DNA from: Cyanobium sp. PLM2.Bin73
GTDB taxonomy: Bacteria > Cyanobacteriota > Cyanobacteriia > PCC-6307 > Cyanobiaceae
Direction of reading: 5' to 3'
DNA: 64,000 nt
Assembly: GCA_007694915.1 (NCBI GenBank)
Contig: REEV01000066.1
Coordinates: forward strand, 119,974-183,973
Numbering within the stretch: the stretch's first letter is position 1; every line of letters starts with the position of its first letter. A model generated the notes under the pieces. The model was not told where the DNA came from. It saw nothing but the letters and a program-made list of their open reading frames with translations, and did no database searches. Shown here one piece after another: positions 44,586 through 54,428 of this stretch. The position numbers and the translations under genes are program-made.

Positions 44586-45317
44586 TCAGGTGGGGTCCGC
44601 CGCCGCGACGGCGGCGGCAGTGGCGTCGGCGGCAGTGGCGGCGGTGGTGTCCGTCACCACCCGGTCAATGAGGCCGTATTCAACCGCCTCCTGGGGAGAA
44701 AGGAAGTAGTCGCGGTCGGTGTCCTCGGTGATCTTTTCGAGGGGCTGGCCGGTGTGCTCCGCCAGCAGGCCGTTCAGCGTGTCCTTGAGGAAGAGGATCT
44801 CCCGGGCCTGGATCTCGATGTCCACGGCCTGGCCCTGGGCGCCGCCCAGGGGCTGGTGAATCATGATCCGGGCGCTGGGCAGGGCCAGGCGCTTGCCCTT
44901 GGTGCCACCGGAGAGCAGGAAGGCCCCCATCGAGGCGGCCACGCCGTAGCAGATCGTCACCACATCGGGTGCCACCTGCTGCATGGTGTCGTAGATGGCC
45001 AGGCCGGCGGTCACCGAGCCGCCCGGGGAATTCACGTAGATCTGGATGTCCTTCTCCGGATCCTCCGCCTCCAGGAACAGCAGCTGGGCCACCACCGCGT
45101 CGGCTACGGCGTCGTCGATGCCGCTGCCCAGAAAAATGATGCGGTCGCGCAGCAGTCGCGAGTAGATGTCGAAGGCGCGGTCCCCCTTGCCCGACTGCTC
45201 CACCACCGTGGGCAGCACACCCGGGGCGGCCACCGGGCGGCCGCTGATCGCCTGGGGTGCCGGTCCGGCCCAGCAGCTGTGAACCGGATGGTGGCGGAGG
45301 GCCGTGGGATCGCTCAT
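44586..45317 (-). CDS. clpP: ATP-dependent Clp protease proteolytic subunit
   Basis: A 243-residue serine peptidase from ATG 45317. Catalytic Ser in [15 protein letters not shown], His in [14 protein letters not shown], Asp in [20 protein letters not shown]. The N-terminus has an extra 50 residues ([20 protein letters not shown]) before [16 protein letters not shown], as in the cyanobacterial ClpP paralogue that is next to clpX. The C-terminus ends in an Ala/Thr-rich tail. Cyanobacteria carry several clpP genes; this is the clpX-linked one. Confidence 0.97.
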   Translation of the reverse strand: MSDPTALRHHPVHSCWAGPAPQAISGRPVAAPGVLPTVVEQSGKGDRAFDIYSRLLRDRIIFLGSGIDDAVADAVVAQLLFLEAEDPEKDIQIYVNSPGGSVTAGLAIYDTMQQVAPDVVTICYGVAASMGAFLLSGGTKGKRLALPSARIMIHQPLGGAQGQAVDIEIQAREILFLKDTLNGLLAEHTGQPLEKITEDTDRDYFLSPQEAVEYGLIDRVVTDTTAATAADATAAAVAAADPT

Positions 45318-45380
45318 CAGCGGTGCGGCGTCGCGCATGCGCGGCCTGTGGCAGGGCTGTTCAATCTATGGGCCGTGGGC

Positions 45381-46817
45381 TCAGGTCGCCGCCTCATCGG
45401 CAGCTGGTGCCTCCCCTGCTGAGGCCTCCGTGGCCGGGGCCTCGGCAGGGGGTTTGGCACTGACGGTGCTGTTCTCCTCCAACCAGGCGAGCAGCTTCTC
45501 GTGCAGGAGGTCGTCGGCCACCACCTGGCGCAGCCGTTGCGGATCGATCGCTGCCTCCTGGGTTCCCTCCTTGCTGAGGTCGCGGCGCACCTCCTTCACC
45601 TTGGCCTCCAGCTCGTCGTCGGCCACGCTGATGGCCTCGGCGGCCGCCAGGGCCTCCAGGGCCAGGCTGCGGCGCAGTCGCTTCTCCGCCTCCGGGCGGG
45701 AGGTGTCCATCAGCGAGCGCACCAGGTCGGGGGTGAACAGCTTCTTCACGTCCATGCCCTGCTGGGCGATCTGGCCGGCGGTCTGCTCGATCAGGGTGCG
45801 CACCTCCTGCAGGATCAGGGTTTCGGGCAGCTCCACCTCCAGCTGCTCCACCAGGGCGTCGAGCAGGGCGTCGTGGCGGGCGGCCCTGGCCCGGCGCTCG
45901 CTGTCGCCCTTCAGCCGCGTCTCCAGGTCCTCGCGCAGTTCGGCGAGGGTCTGCTTGTCGCTGGCCTGCTGGGCGAAGGCATCGTCGAGGGCGGGCAGCT
46001 CGCGGGTCTTGAGGTCCTTGAGGGTGATCTCGAAGCGGGCGCTGCGGCCCGCCGCATCCTCCTGGGGGTAGCTGTCGGGGAACTGGCAGTCGACGGTTCT
46101 GGTGTCGCCCACGGCCATGCCGATCACCCCTTCCACGAAGCCGGGGATCATGCGGCCCTCCTCCAGCTCCACCTCGCTGGCGTCGCTGCTGCCGCCCTCG
46201 ATCTCCTCGCCGCTGTCCACGAACACGCCCTTGAAGCTGAGCACGGCCACGTCGCCGCTGGCGGCCGCCCGGTCGTCCACCGGCACCAGGGTGGCCAGCT
46301 GACGGCGGGATTGCTCGATCAGCTCATCCACCCTGGCCGGGTCGAAGGACACCTCCTCGGCCTCGGCCTGGAGACCCTTGATCTGCCGCAGGCTGGGGGT
46401 GGGCTCGACATCGAGCTCCAGGGTGATCGTGAGGTCGCTGCCGGGCTCGAAGCGCTCCAGCACCAGCTCGAAGCCCTCGCTCAGCTCCGGCCGGCTGATG
46501 GCGGCCACCTTCTCGATCTCCAGGGCATCGCGGCAGGCGGCGTCCACCAGCTCCTCGAGCGCCGTGGCGCGCACCCGCAGGGGGCCGATCTGCTGCAGCA
46601 GCACCGGCCGGGGCACCTTGCCCTTGCGGAATCCGGGCAGCCGCACGCTGCGGCTGAGCTTGTCCACGGCGGCCTCGTAGCTGGCCTGGCTGCGGCTGCC
46701 GGGAATGGCCACCTCCAGGGCCATCCGGCTGCCGGGGCGGGGGGTGGCGGTGACCTGCAGGGCCGGGGCCCCGCTGGTGGCCGGATCCTTCGAGGTGGCG
46801 TTGGCGGCGGGACTCAT
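45381..46817 (-). CDS. tig: Trigger factor
   Basis: A 478-residue ribosome-associated chaperone and peptidyl-prolyl isomerase. The ribosome-binding loop [12 protein letters not shown] (family GFRxGKxP) is near residue 60; the PPIase domain covers [20 protein letters not shown] and [16 protein letters not shown]; the helical C-terminal arms follow. The N-terminus has about 20 extra residues ([15 protein letters not shown]) and the C-terminus an Ala/Glu-rich tail. It heads the tig-clpP-clpX-dnaX cluster. Confidence 0.96.
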   Translation of the reverse strand: MSPAANATSKDPATSGAPALQVTATPRPGSRMALEVAIPGSRSQASYEAAVDKLSRSVRLPGFRKGKVPRPVLLQQIGPLRVRATALEELVDAACRDALEIEKVAAISRPELSEGFELVLERFEPGSDLTITLELDVEPTPSLRQIKGLQAEAEEVSFDPARVDELIEQSRRQLATLVPVDDRAAASGDVAVLSFKGVFVDSGEEIEGGSSDASEVELEEGRMIPGFVEGVIGMAVGDTRTVDCQFPDSYPQEDAAGRSARFEITLKDLKTRELPALDDAFAQQASDKQTLAELREDLETRLKGDSERRARAARHDALLDALVEQLEVELPETLILQEVRTLIEQTAGQIAQQGMDVKKLFTPDLVRSLMDTSRPEAEKRLRRSLALEALAAAEAISVADDELEAKVKEVRRDLSKEGTQEAAIDPQRLRQVVADDLLHEKLLAWLEENSTVSAKPPAEAPATEASAGEAPAADEAAT

Positions 46818-47278
46818 GGCAGCTCGGTGCAGCCCGCGATCCTAAGAAAGAGGGCGCACCCGCCTCCAGGAGCGGTAAGGTGCATCGATACGACAAACCA
46901 GCGGCAGTTTTCCAGCACCAGACCGGGCGCGCACCCGAGCGCACCCCCTCAACGCACCTCCTGCCTGCTCCGCTCACCACCCTCCCCGCAGCCCTCGCCC
47001 CCGAGTTCCAGCCACGCGAGCTCCACCCAGCCGGATCCCCAGCGTGCCGCTGCCGGTAAGGGTGTCGCTCCCAGGCTTTCACGCCGCGACCGTCGCCCAG
47101 CTTTCGACCTCTAGTTTTCGCTTCCACCCAGCTCCCGCCACCACCTCAGCCAGTTCTCCTGCGCCGGGTCCCCGGCCACCCAGGCCACGCGCCCCAGGTC
47201 CTGGCCTTCTGCCACCAGGCCCAGCTCTCCGCCATCAGCCCTGGCTCTTCCCGTCTCCCCAGCCCCGATTCCGCTCCG
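46818..47278. promoter_or_regulatory. 461-bp divergent intergenic region between tig and asd
   Basis: This is the longest core-genome gap in the window and must hold promoters for tig (leftward) and asd (rightward). The plus strand is strongly pyrimidine-rich (runs of C, CCT and CTC from about 46940 to 47270), so any asd transcript would have an unusually C-rich leader. I see no clear hairpin, small ORF or known ncRNA by eye. Confidence 0.45.
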
Positions 47279-48355
47279 TTGATCAGCGCCTCCACCGCAC
47301 CCGCATCCGCATCCATCGCCCTGCCCCGCCGCCCTCTGCGGGTGGCGATCCTCGGCGCCACCGGCGCCGTGGGTCAGGAGCTGCTTCAGCTGCTCGAGGA
47401 GCGCCGCTTCCCGGTGGCCGAGCTGCGGCCCCTGGCCTCTCCCCGCTCCGCCGGCCGCACCCTGCGCTGGCAGCAGCAGGACCTGCCGATTGCCGCAGTC
47501 AGCGCCGAGGCCTTCGAGGGGGTGGATCTGGTGCTGGCCTCCGCCGGCGGCGCCGCCTCGCGCCAGTGGGCTCCGGTGGCGGCGGCGGCCGGTGCGGTGG
47601 TGATCGACAACTCCAGCGCCTTCCGCATGGACCCCGAGGTGCCGCTGGTGGTGCCGGAAGTCAACCCGCAGGCGGCCTTCGCCCACCGCGGCATCATCGC
47701 CAACCCCAACTGCACCACGATCCTGCTCACCCTGGCCCTCGCTCCCCTGCATGGGCGGCGGCCGATCCGGCGGGTGGTGGTGAGCACCTACCAGAGCGCC
47801 AGCGGCGCCGGCGCCCGGGCCATGGAGGAGCTGCGCCAGCTCAGCCGCACCGTGCTCGACGGCGGCGAGGCCCGCAGCCATGTGCTGCCCCATTCGCTGG
47901 CCTTCAACCTCTTCCTGCACAACTCCCCCCTGCAGCCCAACGGCTACTGCGAGGAGGAGCTGAAGATGGTGAACGAGACCCGCAAGATCATGGGCATTCC
48001 CGATCTGCGCCTCACCGCCACCTGCGTGCGCGTGCCGGTGCTGCGGGCCCATTCCGAGGCCGTGAACATCGAGTTTCACGAGCCCTTCCCGGTGGATGAG
48101 GCCCGCGCCCTGCTGCGCCAGGCCCCCGGAGTGGAACTGCTGGAAGACTTCGCGGCCAACCGCTTCCCCATGCCCACCGATGTCACTGGCCGGGATCCGG
48201 TGGCGGTGGGCCGCATCCGCCAGGACCTCAGCGATCCCAACGCCCTGGAGCTGTGGCTCTGCGGCGACCAGATCCGCAAGGGTGCGGCCCTCAATGCCGT
48301 GCAGATCGCCGAGCTGCTGCAGAGTCCGCCCGCCAGTGCCGGAGGTCCCGTTTGA
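47279..48355 (+). CDS. asd: Aspartate-semialdehyde dehydrogenase
   Basis: A 358-residue NADPH enzyme converting aspartyl phosphate to aspartate semialdehyde for lysine, threonine and methionine. [20 protein letters not shown] is the nucleotide site; catalytic Cys is in [12 protein letters not shown]; other blocks are [17 protein letters not shown] and [21 protein letters not shown] 47279 is the only start candidate before the nucleotide site apart from a GTG inside it. It overlaps dapA by 4 bp. Confidence 0.96.
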   Translation: MISASTAPASASIALPRRPLRVAILGATGAVGQELLQLLEERRFPVAELRPLASPRSAGRTLRWQQQDLPIAAVSAEAFEGVDLVLASAGGAASRQWAPVAAAAGAVVIDNSSAFRMDPEVPLVVPEVNPQAAFAHRGIIANPNCTTILLTLALAPLHGRRPIRRVVVSTYQSASGAGARAMEELRQLSRTVLDGGEARSHVLPHSLAFNLFLHNSPLQPNGYCEEELKMVNETRKIMGIPDLRLTATCVRVPVLRAHSEAVNIEFHEPFPVDEARALLRQAPGVELLEDFAANRFPMPTDVTGRDPVAVGRIRQDLSDPNALELWLCGDQIRKGAALNAVQIAELLQSPPASAGGPV

Positions 48356-49242
48356 GCCGCGCTCCCTTCGGCCGGGTGCTCACCGCCATGGTCACCCCAT
48401 TCCGCGCCGACGGGGCGGTGGACCTGGAGCTGGCGGCGCGTCTGGCCGAACACCTGGTGAGCCACGGCTCCGATGGCCTGGTGCTCTGCGGCACCACCGG
48501 CGAGTCGCCCACCCTCAGCTGGGCTGAGGAGCATGAGCTGTTCGCCGCCGTGCGCGACGCCCTCGCCGGCCGGGTGCCCCTGCTGGCCGGCAGCGGCAGC
48601 AACTGCACCGCCGAGGCGGTGGAGGCCACCCGCCAGGCGGCGGCCCTGGGGGCCGATGGTGCCCTGGTGGTGGTGCCCTACTACAACAAGCCGCCCCAGG
48701 ACGGACTGGAGGCCCATTTCCGGGCCGTGGCCCAGGCGGCGCCCGAACTGCCGGTGATGCTCTACAACATCCCCGGCCGCACCGGCACCAGCCTGGCGCC
48801 CGCCACCGTGGCCCGGCTGCTCGACCTGCCCAACGTGGTGAGCTTCAAGGCCGCCAGCGGCAGCACCGATGAGGTGAGCGCCCTGCGGGCCGCGTGCGGC
48901 GACCGCCTGGCCATCTACTCCGGCGACGACGCCCTGACCCTGCCGATGCTGGCGGTGGGCGCCGTGGGCGTGGTGAGCGTGGCCAGCCACGTGGCCGGCG
49001 AGCGCATCAGCGCCATGGTGCGGGCCTTCCTCGACGGCGACCTGGCAACGGCCCTGCACCTGCACGAGCAGCTGCTGCCTCTGTGCAAGGCGCTGTTCTG
49101 CACCACCAACCCGATCCCGGTCAAGGCCGCCCTGGAGCTGAGCGGCTGGCCGGTGGGCGCCCCAAGACTTCCCCTCCTTCCCGCAGACGACACCGTGAGA
49201 CAACGCCTTTCCGAAACCCTGGCCGCCCTGCGTCCCACCTGA
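48352..49242 (+). CDS. dapA: 4-hydroxy-tetrahydrodipicolinate synthase
   Basis: A 296-residue TIM-barrel enzyme condensing pyruvate with aspartate semialdehyde, the first lysine-specific step. [65 protein letters not shown], Schiff-base Lys in VVSFKAASG, and [18 protein letters not shown]. The start is TTG 48352, overlapping the asd stop as TTGA, so translation is coupled. Confidence 0.97.
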   Translation: MSRAPFGRVLTAMVTPFRADGAVDLELAARLAEHLVSHGSDGLVLCGTTGESPTLSWAEEHELFAAVRDALAGRVPLLAGSGSNCTAEAVEATRQAAALGADGALVVVPYYNKPPQDGLEAHFRAVAQAAPELPVMLYNIPGRTGTSLAPATVARLLDLPNVVSFKAASGSTDEVSALRAACGDRLAIYSGDDALTLPMLAVGAVGVVSVASHVAGERISAMVRAFLDGDLATALHLHEQLLPLCKALFCTTNPIPVKAALELSGWPVGAPRLPLLPADDTVRQRLSETLAALRPT

Positions 49243-49332
49243 CGCCAAGGCTGATCCCGCGCAGGCGCCGCCGCTGCAGCCCTGCCACCGAGCCCTCATC
49301 CACCCATCCCTGACCCCATTTCCGAGATCTTC

Positions 49333-51363
49333 ATGTCCAGTTCCAACGGCACCACCAGTTCCAACGGCCGCAACCCCTCCGCCCAACCCGCCCTGCGGGT
49401 GATCCCCCTCGGCGGCCTCCACGAGATCGGCAAGAACACCTGTGTGTTCGAGTACGGCGACGACATCATGCTGGTGGATGCCGGCCTCTCCTTCCCCAGC
49501 GATGGCATGCACGGGGTCAACGTGGTGATGCCCGACACCAGCTACCTGAAGGAGAACCAGAAGCGCATCCGCGGCATGATCGTGACCCACGGTCACGAAG
49601 ATCACATCGGCGGCATCGCCCACCACCTCAAGAACTTCAACATCCCGGTGATCCATGGGCCGCGCCTGGCCCTGGCACTGCTCACCGGCAAGATGGAGGA
49701 AGCCGGTGTGATGGACCGCACCATCCTCAAGACCGTGGCGCCCCGCGATGTGGTGAAGGTGGGGCAGCACTTCTCGGTGGAATTCATCCGCAACACCCAC
49801 TCGATGGCGGACAGCTTCTCGCTGGCCATCACCACCCCGGTGGGCACCGTGATCTTCACCGGTGACTTCAAGTTCGACCACACCCCGGTGGATGGCGAGC
49901 ACTTCGACATGGCCCGCCTGGCCCACTACGGCGAGCAGGGAGTGCTGTGCCTGTTCAGCGACTCCACCAATGCCGAGGTGCCGGGCTTCTGTCCCTCAGA
50001 GCGCTCGGTGTTCCCCAACCTCGACCGGCAGATCTCCCAGGCCCAGGGCCGGGTGATCATCACAACCTTCGCCAGCTCCATTCACCGGGTGGCGATGATT
50101 CTGGAGCTGGCCCTCAAGAACGGCCGCAAGGTGGGTCTGCTGGGCCGCTCGATGCTCAACGTGATCGCCAAGGCCCGCGAGCTCGGCTACATGCGCGCCC
50201 CCGATGATCTGTTTGTGCCGATCAAGCAGATCCGCGACCTGCCCGACCGCGAAACCCTGCTGCTGATGACCGGCAGCCAGGGCGAGCCGCTGGCGGCCCT
50301 CAGCCGTATCTCCCGCGGGGAGCATCCCCAGGTGCAGGTGAAGAGCAGCGACACCATCATTTTCTCCGCCAACCCCATCCCCGGCAACACGATTTCGGTG
50401 GTCAACACCATCGACCGGCTGATGATGCTGGGCGCCAAGGTGGTGTACGGCAAGGGTGAGGGCATCCACGTGTCCGGCCACGGCTTCCAGGAGGACCAGA
50501 AACTGATGCTGGCCCTGGTCAAGCCGAAGTTCTTCGTGCCGGTGCACGGCGAGCACCGCATGCTCGTGTGCCACAGCCGCACGGCCCAGGCGATGGGCGT
50601 GCCGGCCGACAACATGCTGATCATCGACAACGGCGATGTGGTGGAACTCACCCCGGATTCGATCAGTTGTGGTGAACCGGTGAAGGCCGGGATCGAGCTG
50701 CTCGATGCCTCCCGCAACGGCATCGTCGATGCCCGGGTGCTCAAGGAGCGCCAGCAGCTGGCCGAGGACGGGGTGATCACCCTGCTGGCGGCGATCAGCA
50801 CCGACGGCGCCATGGTGGCCCCGCCCCGGGTGACCCTGCGGGGGGTGGTGACCACCGCCGATGCCCGCAAGCTCAGCCTCTGGGCCGAGCGCGAGATCAC
50901 CTGGGTGCTGGAGAACCGCTGGAAGCAGCTCTGCCGCGTCAGTGGCGGCCAGGCCCCCGACGTGGACTGGGTGGGCGTGCAGCGCGAGGTGGAACTAGGC
51001 CTGCAGCGCCGCCTGCGCCGGGAGCTGCAGGTGGAGCCCCTGATCCTCTGCCTGGTGCAGCCGGCCCCCGCCGGCACGCCCGTGTACAAGGGCCGCGCCG
51101 ATGCCGAACCCGATTCCCGCACGGCACCCCGGGGCCGCGGCGGCCGGGATGGCGGCCGCGATGCTGGCCGGCCTAGCCGCTCGGTTGACCGCCAGAACCG
51201 CGCCCCCCGGCCCCAGCAGGAGCGCCAGCCGGTGGTGGTTGGCGCCGCCCCTGCCGCTGCCAAGCCCGCCCCTGCCGCTGCCAGCGCTCCTGCCGCCGCG
51301 GCCCCGGAGCCGGAATTCGCCGGCCGCACCCGCCGCCGCCGCTCGGCCGCGGCCGCTGGCTGA
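49333..51363 (+). CDS. rnj: Ribonuclease J
   Basis: A 676-residue metallo-beta-lactamase/beta-CASP nuclease with endo- and 5' exonuclease activity on mRNA and rRNA. VIPLGGLHEIGKNTCVFEYG at the start, the metal site HGHEDHIGG, FTGDFKFDHTPVDG, SDSTNAEVPG, and beta-CASP motifs (TFASSIHRV, VHGEHRML). The last 75 residues are a Pro/Ala/Arg/Gly-rich low-complexity tail (TAPRGRGGRDGGRDAGRPSR), not part of the core fold. It is 90 bp after dapA. Confidence 0.96.
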   Translation: MSSSNGTTSSNGRNPSAQPALRVIPLGGLHEIGKNTCVFEYGDDIMLVDAGLSFPSDGMHGVNVVMPDTSYLKENQKRIRGMIVTHGHEDHIGGIAHHLKNFNIPVIHGPRLALALLTGKMEEAGVMDRTILKTVAPRDVVKVGQHFSVEFIRNTHSMADSFSLAITTPVGTVIFTGDFKFDHTPVDGEHFDMARLAHYGEQGVLCLFSDSTNAEVPGFCPSERSVFPNLDRQISQAQGRVIITTFASSIHRVAMILELALKNGRKVGLLGRSMLNVIAKARELGYMRAPDDLFVPIKQIRDLPDRETLLLMTGSQGEPLAALSRISRGEHPQVQVKSSDTIIFSANPIPGNTISVVNTIDRLMMLGAKVVYGKGEGIHVSGHGFQEDQKLMLALVKPKFFVPVHGEHRMLVCHSRTAQAMGVPADNMLIIDNGDVVELTPDSISCGEPVKAGIELLDASRNGIVDARVLKERQQLAEDGVITLLAAISTDGAMVAPPRVTLRGVVTTADARKLSLWAEREITWVLENRWKQLCRVSGGQAPDVDWVGVQREVELGLQRRLRRELQVEPLILCLVQPAPAGTPVYKGRADAEPDSRTAPRGRGGRDGGRDAGRPSRSVDRQNRAPRPQQERQPVVVGAAPAAAKPAPAAASAPAAAAPEPEFAGRTRRRRSAAAAG

Positions 51364-51387
51364 GGGCCTCGGGCCCCAGCCCCGGCG

Positions 51388-52044
51388 TCAGCTCAGACGC
51401 ACCCGCAGCAGCCCCCGGCTGAGCTCCTCCACCTCCCGGGCGCTGAGGCGGGTGGGGTCGAAGGCCAGCGGATCCACCGGGCGCCGGGCCGCCCGTGCGG
51501 CGCCGGCCAGGTCCGGGGTTGCATTCAGTTCCAGGGCTTCAGCGCTGGCGGGATCGGCCTGGGCCACCGCTAGCTGCTCCGGTTCCTCCACCACCTCCAC
51601 CGTGAGGTCCTCCATCCAGGGCATCGCGGCCGCCCCGCCCGCGGTTCCGCCCGCCGCCGCGGTTCCGCCCGCCGCCGCGGCTGCGGCCGCGGCGATCTCG
51701 CCCACGGTGGCTGCGGGCTCGGCGGCGCTGGGCAGGCACTTGCCCTCCTCCACCTGGCTGCACTGCTGCAGGCCCTGCTCGGCGATCTCCCGCAGGGTGG
51801 TTTCGTTGCAGTTCTCCAGCACGGCCTGGTAGTGGCCGCGGGCTTCGGCCAGCGCGCCCATGCCGTAGAGGCGGGTGTGCCCCAGCAGCAGCTGCAGCCG
51901 CAGCCGCACCGGATCGGCGGGATTGGCGGGCAGTTCGCCCAGCAGCGTCTTGCTGAGGGCCTCCACCTGGGACCACTCCCGCTCACTGTAGAGCCGCTCG
52001 ATGGTGGCGTAGCGCTGTTGCAGGACCTCGGGCGTCAGGCTCAT
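51388..52044 (-). CDS. Hypothetical TPR-like protein of cyanobacteria
   Basis: A 218-residue protein. The N-terminal 100 residues are helical and TPR-like (RYATIERLYSEREWSQVEAL, RLQLLLGHTRLYGMGALAEA, HYQAVLENCNETTLREIAEQ). A low-complexity alanine/glycine linker follows, with an 18-bp DNA repeat, and a C-terminal conserved-looking PVDPLAFDPTRLSAREVEEL. ATG 52044 overlaps the tilS stop (ATGA), so it is coupled to tilS. Function unknown to me. Confidence 0.75.
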   Translation of the reverse strand: MSLTPEVLQQRYATIERLYSEREWSQVEALSKTLLGELPANPADPVRLRLQLLLGHTRLYGMGALAEARGHYQAVLENCNETTLREIAEQGLQQCSQVEEGKCLPSAAEPAATVGEIAAAAAAAAGGTAAAGGTAGGAAAMPWMEDLTVEVVEEPEQLAVAQADPASAEALELNATPDLAGAARAARRPVDPLAFDPTRLSAREVEELSRGLLRVRLS

Positions 52045-53102
52045 GGCTCTGCGGGGGCGGAATCACGGCAGAGCCACAGTGTGGTCGCCCGCCAGCGCAG
52101 TTGCCATCCGTCGCCCAGATCGGCCCGCCCCGGGCCGCGCCCGGCTGCCAGCCGCTGCAGCGGCGTCTCCAGGCTGCGCGCCGGCCAGCGCCGGCCGCTG
52201 TGGCGTTCCAGCCAAAGCATCAGCAGCTGGCCCTGATTGGCCCGTTGCAGGGCCGCTAGCCGCCGCCAGTCCAGGCCGGCGCCCACCGCTTCCGGCGGGG
52301 CCGGCCTCAGCAGCGGCTCCAGGGCCAGCTGCAGCAGTTCGCCGCTGGCCGCCTCCGCCTCGGCCAGCTGTTCGGCCGCCCGGGCGATGCGCCGGTCGGC
52401 TCCGGGGTGCAGGGCGTTGAGCACCGGCCCCACCTCCAGGCGCAGGCGGTTGCGGCTGAAGGTCCCATCGCCGTTGCTGCTGTCGCTCCACACCGGCAGC
52501 TCCAGCGCCCGGCAGATGCGGGCGGTGTCGCTGCGGTCGAACTCCAGCAGGGGCCGCACCAGCTCCACCGCGCCCTCCAGCCGGCGCCGCCGGCGCAGGC
52601 TGGCCAGCCCGCGGCGGTGGGAACCCCGGGCGAGGTTGAGCAGCAGGGTTTCGGCGCGGTCGGTGGCGGTGTGGCCGGTGAGCACCCGGGTGCTGCCCAG
52701 CTCCCGGGCCCGCTGGGCCAGCCGCCCGTAGCGCCACTGGCGCGCCGCCGCCTCCGTGGGCCGCTGGCCGGCGGGGCGCCGCCAGCGCTCCAGCTCCAGC
52801 GGCAGGCCGCGGCCCGCGGCCCAGGCGGCCAGCTCGGCGGCCTGCTGAGCGGATTCCGGCCGCCAGCGGTGATCGCCGTGCCAGAGGCTGAGCCGCCAGC
52901 TGTGGCGGGTCCGCAGGTCGAGCAGCAGCCCCAGCAGGGCCATCGAGTCCTGCCCGCCCGACACCGCCAGCAGCAGGGGCGCGCCGGCCGGCAGCAGCTC
53001 CGGCTGGCGCTGCAGCAGGCGGTGCAGGCGGTGATGGTCGCCGCTCCAGGGGGCCGTGGGCTTGGGGTGGGAGAATCCACCCCACTGTGCTTCCCCCGGC
53101 AT
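52041..53102 (-). CDS. tilS: tRNA(Ile)-lysidine synthase
   Basis: A 353-residue enzyme that changes C34 of the CAU-anticodon tRNA-Ile to lysidine. P-loop LLLAVSGGQDSMALLGLLLD, HGDHRWRPES, TGHTATDRAETLLLNLARGS, RPLLEFDRSD, WSDSSNGDGTFSRNRLR. The C-terminal domain is shortened as in other cyanobacteria. The only good start is ATG 53102, whose bases form one CATG with the divergent DUF561 start at 53101. Any 5' leader would therefore lie inside the neighbour. Confidence 0.93.
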   Translation of the reverse strand: MPGEAQWGGFSHPKPTAPWSGDHHRLHRLLQRQPELLPAGAPLLLAVSGGQDSMALLGLLLDLRTRHSWRLSLWHGDHRWRPESAQQAAELAAWAAGRGLPLELERWRRPAGQRPTEAAARQWRYGRLAQRARELGSTRVLTGHTATDRAETLLLNLARGSHRRGLASLRRRRRLEGAVELVRPLLEFDRSDTARICRALELPVWSDSSNGDGTFSRNRLRLEVGPVLNALHPGADRRIARAAEQLAEAEAASGELLQLALEPLLRPAPPEAVGAGLDWRRLAALQRANQGQLLMLWLERHSGRRWPARSLETPLQRLAAGRGPGRADLGDGWQLRWRATTLWLCRDSAPAEP

Positions 53103-53874
53103 GTCGCGTCTCGATCGCCTGCCCGCCCCGCTGCACGCCGCCCTGGGCCAGCGCAGCCTGCTCAAGGTGATCGCCGGCCTGACCAACTTCGATGCCGTCG
53201 GTGTGGCCCGCATCGCCCGGGCCGCCGGCCGCGGTGGCGCCGATCTGATCGACATCGCCTGTGATCCCGGCCTGGTGCGCACCGCCGCTGCCAGCGGCCT
53301 GCCCATCTGCGTGTCGGCGGTGGATCCGGAGCTGTTCCCCGCCGCCGTGGAGGCCGGTGCCGCCCTGGTGGAGATCGGCAACTACGACGCCTTCTATCCC
53401 CAGGGCCGGATCTTCGATGCCGACGAGGTGCTGGACCTCACCCGCCGCAGCCGTGCGCTGCTGGGCGAGGTGGTGCTGAGCGTCACCGTGCCACACGTAC
53501 TGCCCCTCGATCAGCAGGAGCAGCTGGCCCTGGATCTGGTGGCCGCCGGCGCCGACCTGATCCAGACCGAGGGCGGCACCAGCGCCCGCCCCTTCAGTGC
53601 CGGCAGCCTGGGCCTGATCGAGAAGGCCGCCCCCACCCTGGCAGCCGCCCATGGCATCAGCCGGGCCCTGGCCGCCGCCGGACTGGCCGCGCCGGTTCTC
53701 TGCGCCTCGGGCCTGTCGGCCGTGAGCGTGCCGATGGCGATCGCCGCCGGGGCTTCCGGGGTGGGCGTGGGCTCGGCCGTCAACAGGCTCGACGACGAGC
53801 TGGCGATGGTGGCCGTGGTGCGCGGCCTGCGTGAGGCCCTGGGCGAAGGCGTGGCCGCCCCCAGCCTCCTGTAA
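53101..53874 (+). CDS. DUF561 family TIM-barrel protein
   Basis: A 257-residue protein conserved in cyanobacteria and plastids. Blocks: GQRSLLKVIAGLTNFDAVGV, ADLIDIACDPGLVRTAAASG, PICVSAVDPELF, VEIGNYDAFYPQGRIFDADE, TVPHVLPLDQQEQLALDLVA, IQTEGGTS and a glycine-rich phosphate-binding-like end (AIAAGASGVGVGSAVNRLDD). The fold is that of flavin or phosphate-binding barrels. No activity is known to me. It faces away from tilS. Confidence 0.92.
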   Translation: MSRLDRLPAPLHAALGQRSLLKVIAGLTNFDAVGVARIARAAGRGGADLIDIACDPGLVRTAAASGLPICVSAVDPELFPAAVEAGAALVEIGNYDAFYPQGRIFDADEVLDLTRRSRALLGEVVLSVTVPHVLPLDQQEQLALDLVAAGADLIQTEGGTSARPFSAGSLGLIEKAAPTLAAAHGISRALAAAGLAAPVLCASGLSAVSVPMAIAAGASGVGVGSAVNRLDDELAMVAVVRGLREALGEGVAAPSLL

Positions 53875-53945
53875 CAGCCCGCACCGTCGCCGCTGTCGGC
53901 GGCAGCGTCCGCGTATACCCTGATGCCGCCCGTTCCCCCGACATC

Positions 53946-54371
53946 ATGGGAGCCTTCATCTGGCTGCTGCAGTGGCCGATCCGTGCGCTGATTCTGCTGT
54001 TGGTTGACGTTCTGCCGCTCGGCGTGAAGGTGGACAGCTTCCGCACCGCCCTGCTCTCGTCGGTGGTGATCGGCCTGCTGGGCACCCTGCTGGCCTGGCC
54101 CCTGAGGCTGCTGCTCGGCCCCGTCTGGGCGGTGACCAGCCTCGGCGGCCTGATCAGTCCGGTGAGTGTGTTGTTCAACTGGCTGATCACCATCATCCTG
54201 TTCGGCCTGGCGGCGGCCCTGATCAAGGGCTTCCGGCTCGAGCGCGGCCTGCTCAGCGCCGCTCTGGGCGCCGTGGTCTATGCCGTGCTCTCGGCCATCA
54301 TCCTGCGCAGGCTCGGCCTCGAGGTCGAGTTCACCCGCGTCGCCGCCCAGATCACCGGGGCCGCCGCCTGA
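53946..54371 (+). CDS. Phage holin-like four-helix membrane protein (Mycobacterial 4 TMS type)
   Basis: A 141-residue protein with four hydrophobic segments: IWLLQWPIRALILLLVDVLP, SSVVIGLLGTLLAWPLRLLL, LFNWLITIILFGLAAALIKG and LLSAALGAVVYAVLSAIILR. This matches the Phage_holin_4_2/DUF360-like family found in most cyanobacteria, function unclear and probably not phage-related here. It lies between the DUF561 gene and uvrB on the same strand. Confidence 0.85.
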   Translation: MGAFIWLLQWPIRALILLLVDVLPLGVKVDSFRTALLSSVVIGLLGTLLAWPLRLLLGPVWAVTSLGGLISPVSVLFNWLITIILFGLAAALIKGFRLERGLLSAALGAVVYAVLSAIILRRLGLEVEFTRVAAQITGAAA

Positions 54372-54428
54372 GCCTGAGCCAGCCTTCCCGGGTCGCGTCA
54401 CCCCGCCCGCCCCGGTGACAATGGGGCC

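Noticed and set aside
53946..54371. Holin of a prophage
   Set aside because: The protein has a holin-like family name, but it sits in a core gene run with no phage genes nearby.
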